23,733 bases of DNA. Origin: SHLQ01 sp051011575 (GTDB lineage Bacteria > Actinomycetota > Acidimicrobiia > Acidimicrobiales > SHLQ01). Below, in pieces: positions 21,950 through 23,733 of the stretch. Under the pieces are notes generated by a model that worked only from the letters and a program-made list of their open reading frames with translations, had not been told where the DNA came from and ran no database searches. The stretch covers positions 1-23,733 of the forward strand of contig JBPCTR010000064.1 of assembly GCA_051011575.1 (NCBI GenBank), written 5' to 3'. Position 1 is the first letter of the stretch; each line of letters opens with the position of its first letter. The position numbers and the translations under genes are program-made.

Positions 21950-22637
21950 CACGTGTGGCCCAGTTGATCTCGGCGTCGGGCAGGCGAAGATACAAGGGCT
22001 CGATCTCGCCCGGCTGCACGAACTCTTCCCGCAGGGCTCGAGGATGGGCCAACTCGACCAGCGCTCTGGCCGAGGGATGAGCGAAGGCGGGTCCGGCGAA
22101 CTCGATGTGCCCGACCCCCGCGAACACGTCTTCGTAGCGCACGCCGCCGTCGCCCACGAGGAGCACATCGACCCCGTCGGCTCGCAACTCGACAGCGAGT
22201 TCCTCGGGAGTGGACACCGCATGCTCGCTGACTCGCTGCACGCCCCCCGGGACCGACTGGTATGTGGCGTGAAACACCTCACCCCTGCGGGCATCGAAAC
22301 ACATGACGATCCGGCGATGTGTGTGCTGAACGGCGAACGCCCCGAGGTCGAGGCTGGATACGCCGATCATCGGGACGCCGAGCCCGTGGGCGATTGCAAT
22401 CGCCGACGCGATCCCCACCCGAAGGCCCGTGAAGAGCCCGGGCCCGACATCGACCGCGACGACGCCGATCTCGCCGAGCTCCACCCGCGCTTGCGCGCAC
22501 ACGAATTCGATCTGGGGCGTGAGTGACTCGGCGTGCCGCCGATCGCGCGCCGAATGGGCACTGGCGAGCACACCTTCGTGGCCCCCGACAGCCACTCCGA
22601 CCTGGGCGGTGGCTGATTCGATTCCGAGCACCAACAC
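21939..22637 (-). CDS. tsaB: tRNA t6A biosynthesis scaffold protein TsaB
   Basis: The 232-residue ASKHA-fold paralogue of TsaD dimerises with it and is needed for t6A formation. It begins L-V-L-G-I-E-S-A-T-A and shows D-V-G-P-G-L-F-T-G-L-R-V-G near residue 75-90, the TsaB signature, followed by M-C-F-D-A-R-R-G-E-V-F. I chose GTG 22637 because GGAGG lies about eight bases upstream and translation then begins at the first beta strand. The longer frame to 22817 overlaps tsaE. It starts two bases after the tsaE stop. Confidence 0.95.
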   Translation of the reverse strand: MLVLGIESATAQVGVAVGGHEGVLASAHSARDRRHAESLTPQIEFVCAQARVELGEIGVVAVDVGPGLFTGLRVGIASAIAIAHGLGVPMIGVSSLDLGAFAVQHTHRRIVMCFDARRGEVFHATYQSVPGGVQRVSEHAVSTPEELAVELRADGVDVLLVGDGGVRYEDVFAGVGHIEFAGPAFAHPSARALVELAHPRALREEFVQPGEIEPLYLRLPDAEINWATRDGI

Positions 22638-22639
22638 GA

Positions 22640-23131
22640 TCAGATCCCTCCGTCGATTGAGGCCACGCCGAGCGCGTTGCCGAGTGCCTGCTCGCGAGCA
22701 CTCCAACGGCGACCGACCGGACGAAGTTCGATGAGCCGATCGTCGTCGCCGTCGCCGAAGGTGAATCGAACCTCCAGGAAATCGGGGGGAAGCATCGGAA
22801 GGATCGCATCGCCCCATTCGATGAGCACCACCCCACCGGAGTCGAGGAGGTCTGGCAGGTCGAGGTCCATCACCTCTGCCATCAGCTCGAGCCGGTATAC
22901 GTCCAGGTGATGGAGCGTGAGCCGACCTTCGTATTCGCGTGCCAGCGTGAACGTGGGGCTGGTCATCGCCTCCTTCACCCCGAGTGCAAGGCCGTACGCC
23001 TTCGAGAAGGCGGTTTTGCCCGCGCCCAGGTCGCCGGCGAGCACCAGGACGTCGCCGGGCATCGCGTGTTCGGCGAGGGTCTCGGCGAGATCGGCGGTCT
23101 CGGACGGCGACGTGGTGGCGACGAGCAGCAC
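22640..23131 (-). CDS. tsaE: tRNA t6A biosynthesis ATPase TsaE
   Basis: The 163-residue P-loop ATPase cycles the TsaB-TsaD complex. The Walker A loop is G-D-L-G-A-G-K-T (33-40), and S-P-T-F (58-61), H-L-D-V-Y-R (75-80) and I-E-W-G-D (104-108) are family signatures. GTG 23131 is the most likely start, giving the usual length. No clear Shine-Dalgarno precedes it, and the frame is open further upstream into the peptidase gene, so the start is less certain than the rest. It begins 31 bases after the P1 peptidase stop. Confidence 0.94.
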   Translation of the reverse strand: MLLVATTSPSETADLAETLAEHAMPGDVLVLAGDLGAGKTAFSKAYGLALGVKEAMTSPTFTLAREYEGRLTLHHLDVYRLELMAEVMDLDLPDLLDSGGVVLIEWGDAILPMLPPDFLEVRFTFGDGDDDRLIELRPVGRRWSAREQALGNALGVASIDGGI

Positions 23132-23162
23132 GTGGTTCAGTCTACGGATCTGGTCGGCGACG

Positions 23163-23733
23163 TCAGCGAGTGGAGAGGATGGCGCGTTCCACCGCCGCAG
23201 CAGCAAGCGTCCGAACCCCGGCGACGGGCGCTTCCACCTCCGGTTTCGCGACGACCACGATCGCATCGCCGTCATAGGGCGTGTGCGACGGGATGATGGC
23301 ACGGGCGAGTCCGTCGTGGGCCGCGTTCGCCAGGCCGAAGCACTCGAGCTTCGTCAGCACGGCATTGGTCGCCACGACGCCGATCGTGGTGTTCTTGCCC
23401 AACGGCGGAGCCGCTGGCCACTCGAAGGTGCCGCGGGCGATCGACGCCTCGAGATCTGCGGCCTCGGGGCTCCCGACCAGGTCGCCGACCGCATTGACCG
23501 CGATGAGGGCTGTCACCACCACGTCGCCGCTCCTCAAGGTGGCTACACCGAGACCCCCCGGCCGCGCGTACTCGGCACCTCGCCACTTCCCCACGGTCGC
23601 ACCCGTCCCCGCGCCTTTTTGCGCGGGTCTTCCGGCCGGATCCCCGGACGGCACGCTCTGCTCTTCCAACGCTTGCCGTCCGGCCGGATCCCCACTCGAT
23701 TCGCTGCCGGGGTCTGACCCCTTTGTGCCAGAA
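23163..23733 (-). CDS. P1-family (DmpA/S58) self-processing aminopeptidase, C-terminal part
   Basis: The frame is open from the stop at 23163 to the right edge, so the N-terminal half lies outside. The visible part has G-A-T-V-G-K-W-R-G, G-G-L-G-V-A-T, A-V-N-A-V-G-D and the self-cleavage site N-T-T-I-G-V-V-A-T-N, where cleavage before Thr (junction near 23390/23391) would free the N-terminal nucleophile. A-H-D-G-L-A-R-A-I and H-T-P-Y-D-G-D complete the family pattern. Relatives cleave D- or beta-amino acid amides and peptides. A TTG at 23669 could be read as a start, but homology needs the upstream part. Just before G-A-T-V-G-K lies an unusual Gly/Ser/Pro linker with a repeated S-G-D-P-A-G-R. 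It precedes tsaE on the same strand. Confidence 0.85.
   Translation of the reverse strand, partial: SGTKGSDPGSESSGDPAGRQALEEQSVPSGDPAGRPAQKGAGTGATVGKWRGAEYARPGGLGVATLRSGDVVVTALIAVNAVGDLVGSPEAADLEASIARGTFEWPAAPPLGKNTTIGVVATNAVLTKLECFGLANAAHDGLARAIIPSHTPYDGDAIVVVAKPEVEAPVAGVRTLAAAAVERAILSTR
23631..23693. repeat. Two in-frame direct repeats of TCCGGCCGGATCCCC
   Basis: Identical 15-base copies lie at 23631-23645 and 23679-23693, 48 bases (16 codons) apart, inside the P1 peptidase gene. Each contains the palindrome TCCGGCCGGA. On the minus strand both are read in the same frame and encode G-D-P-A-G, within the protein repeat S-G-D-P-A-G-R. Confidence 0.85.
23709..23721. repeat. GGGGTC-T-GACCCC palindrome
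   Basis: A perfect 6-base inverted repeat around one central base lies 15 bases beyond the second 15-base direct repeat, within the open frame of the P1 peptidase. It resembles short palindromic units that occur as dispersed repeats in bacterial genomes, but copy number cannot be judged from one window. Confidence 0.6.

Noticed and set aside
1..23733. Search for tRNA, rRNA, CRISPR, insertion sequences, prophage or defence genes
   Set aside because: Gaps are too short for most of these, and no cloverleaf, regular spaced repeats, transposase or phage motif was recognised on either strand.

Overview
The window looks like chromosomal DNA from a high-GC actinobacterium. The groS-groL pair is preceded by a CIRCE-type operator, tsaE-tsaB-rimI-tsaD sits just upstream of groS, and guaB3 is joined to guaA; all three are arrangements familiar from Actinomycetota. 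The overall look (DivIVA-like coiled-coil protein, Ser/Thr kinase, YlbL-type Lon/PDZ protease, no mobile elements) would fit Acidimicrobiia, but that placement is an inference, not a measurement. The DNA is almost wall-to-wall coding. No gap exceeds about 140 bases, so no stretch over 300 bases lacks a gene. I saw no tRNA, rRNA, CRISPR array, insertion sequence or prophage.

Layout. 1-3092: a DivIVA-domain protein cut by the left edge and a tandem-PDZ Lon-type membrane protease (both minus), a small one-helix membrane protein (plus), and an unknown protein with an acidic tail (minus). 3163-6408: a HEAT-repeat protein, then a membrane Ser/Thr kinase whose outer domain reads as a seven-bladed beta-propeller (plus). 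6429-9666: a minus-strand operon guaB3-guaA-DinB/MDMPI-like gene, linked by 4-base overlaps. 9782-13299: a plus-strand operon of a 45-residue membrane peptide, a sensor histidine kinase, an amidase and a LuxR-type response regulator; the amidase lies between the two halves of the signalling pair. 13328-17491: a minus-strand operon of DNA glycosylase, class IV PLP enzyme, a 90-residue unknown, NUDIX hydrolase and aromatic-amino-acid-type decarboxylase, with three single-base TGATG junctions. 17602-17751: a 49-residue membrane peptide (plus). 17871-23733: a minus-strand block of P1-family peptidase (cut by the right edge), tsaE, tsaB, rimI, tsaD, a VOC protein, then groS-groL under their own heat-shock-type promoter and operator, closed by a hairpin terminator.

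How the genes work together. tsaD, tsaB and tsaE supply the t6A modification of ANN-decoding tRNAs, and rimI is the acetyltransferase that usually travels with them. groS-groL is the folding machine, likely repressed by HrcA. guaA makes GMP, and guaB3 belongs to the IMP dehydrogenase/GMP reductase superfamily but has serine where the catalytic cysteine should be. The least explained parts are the kinase-amidase-regulator operon, the propeller receptor kinase, the odd guaB3 active site, and a repeat-bearing linker in the P1 peptidase at the right edge.
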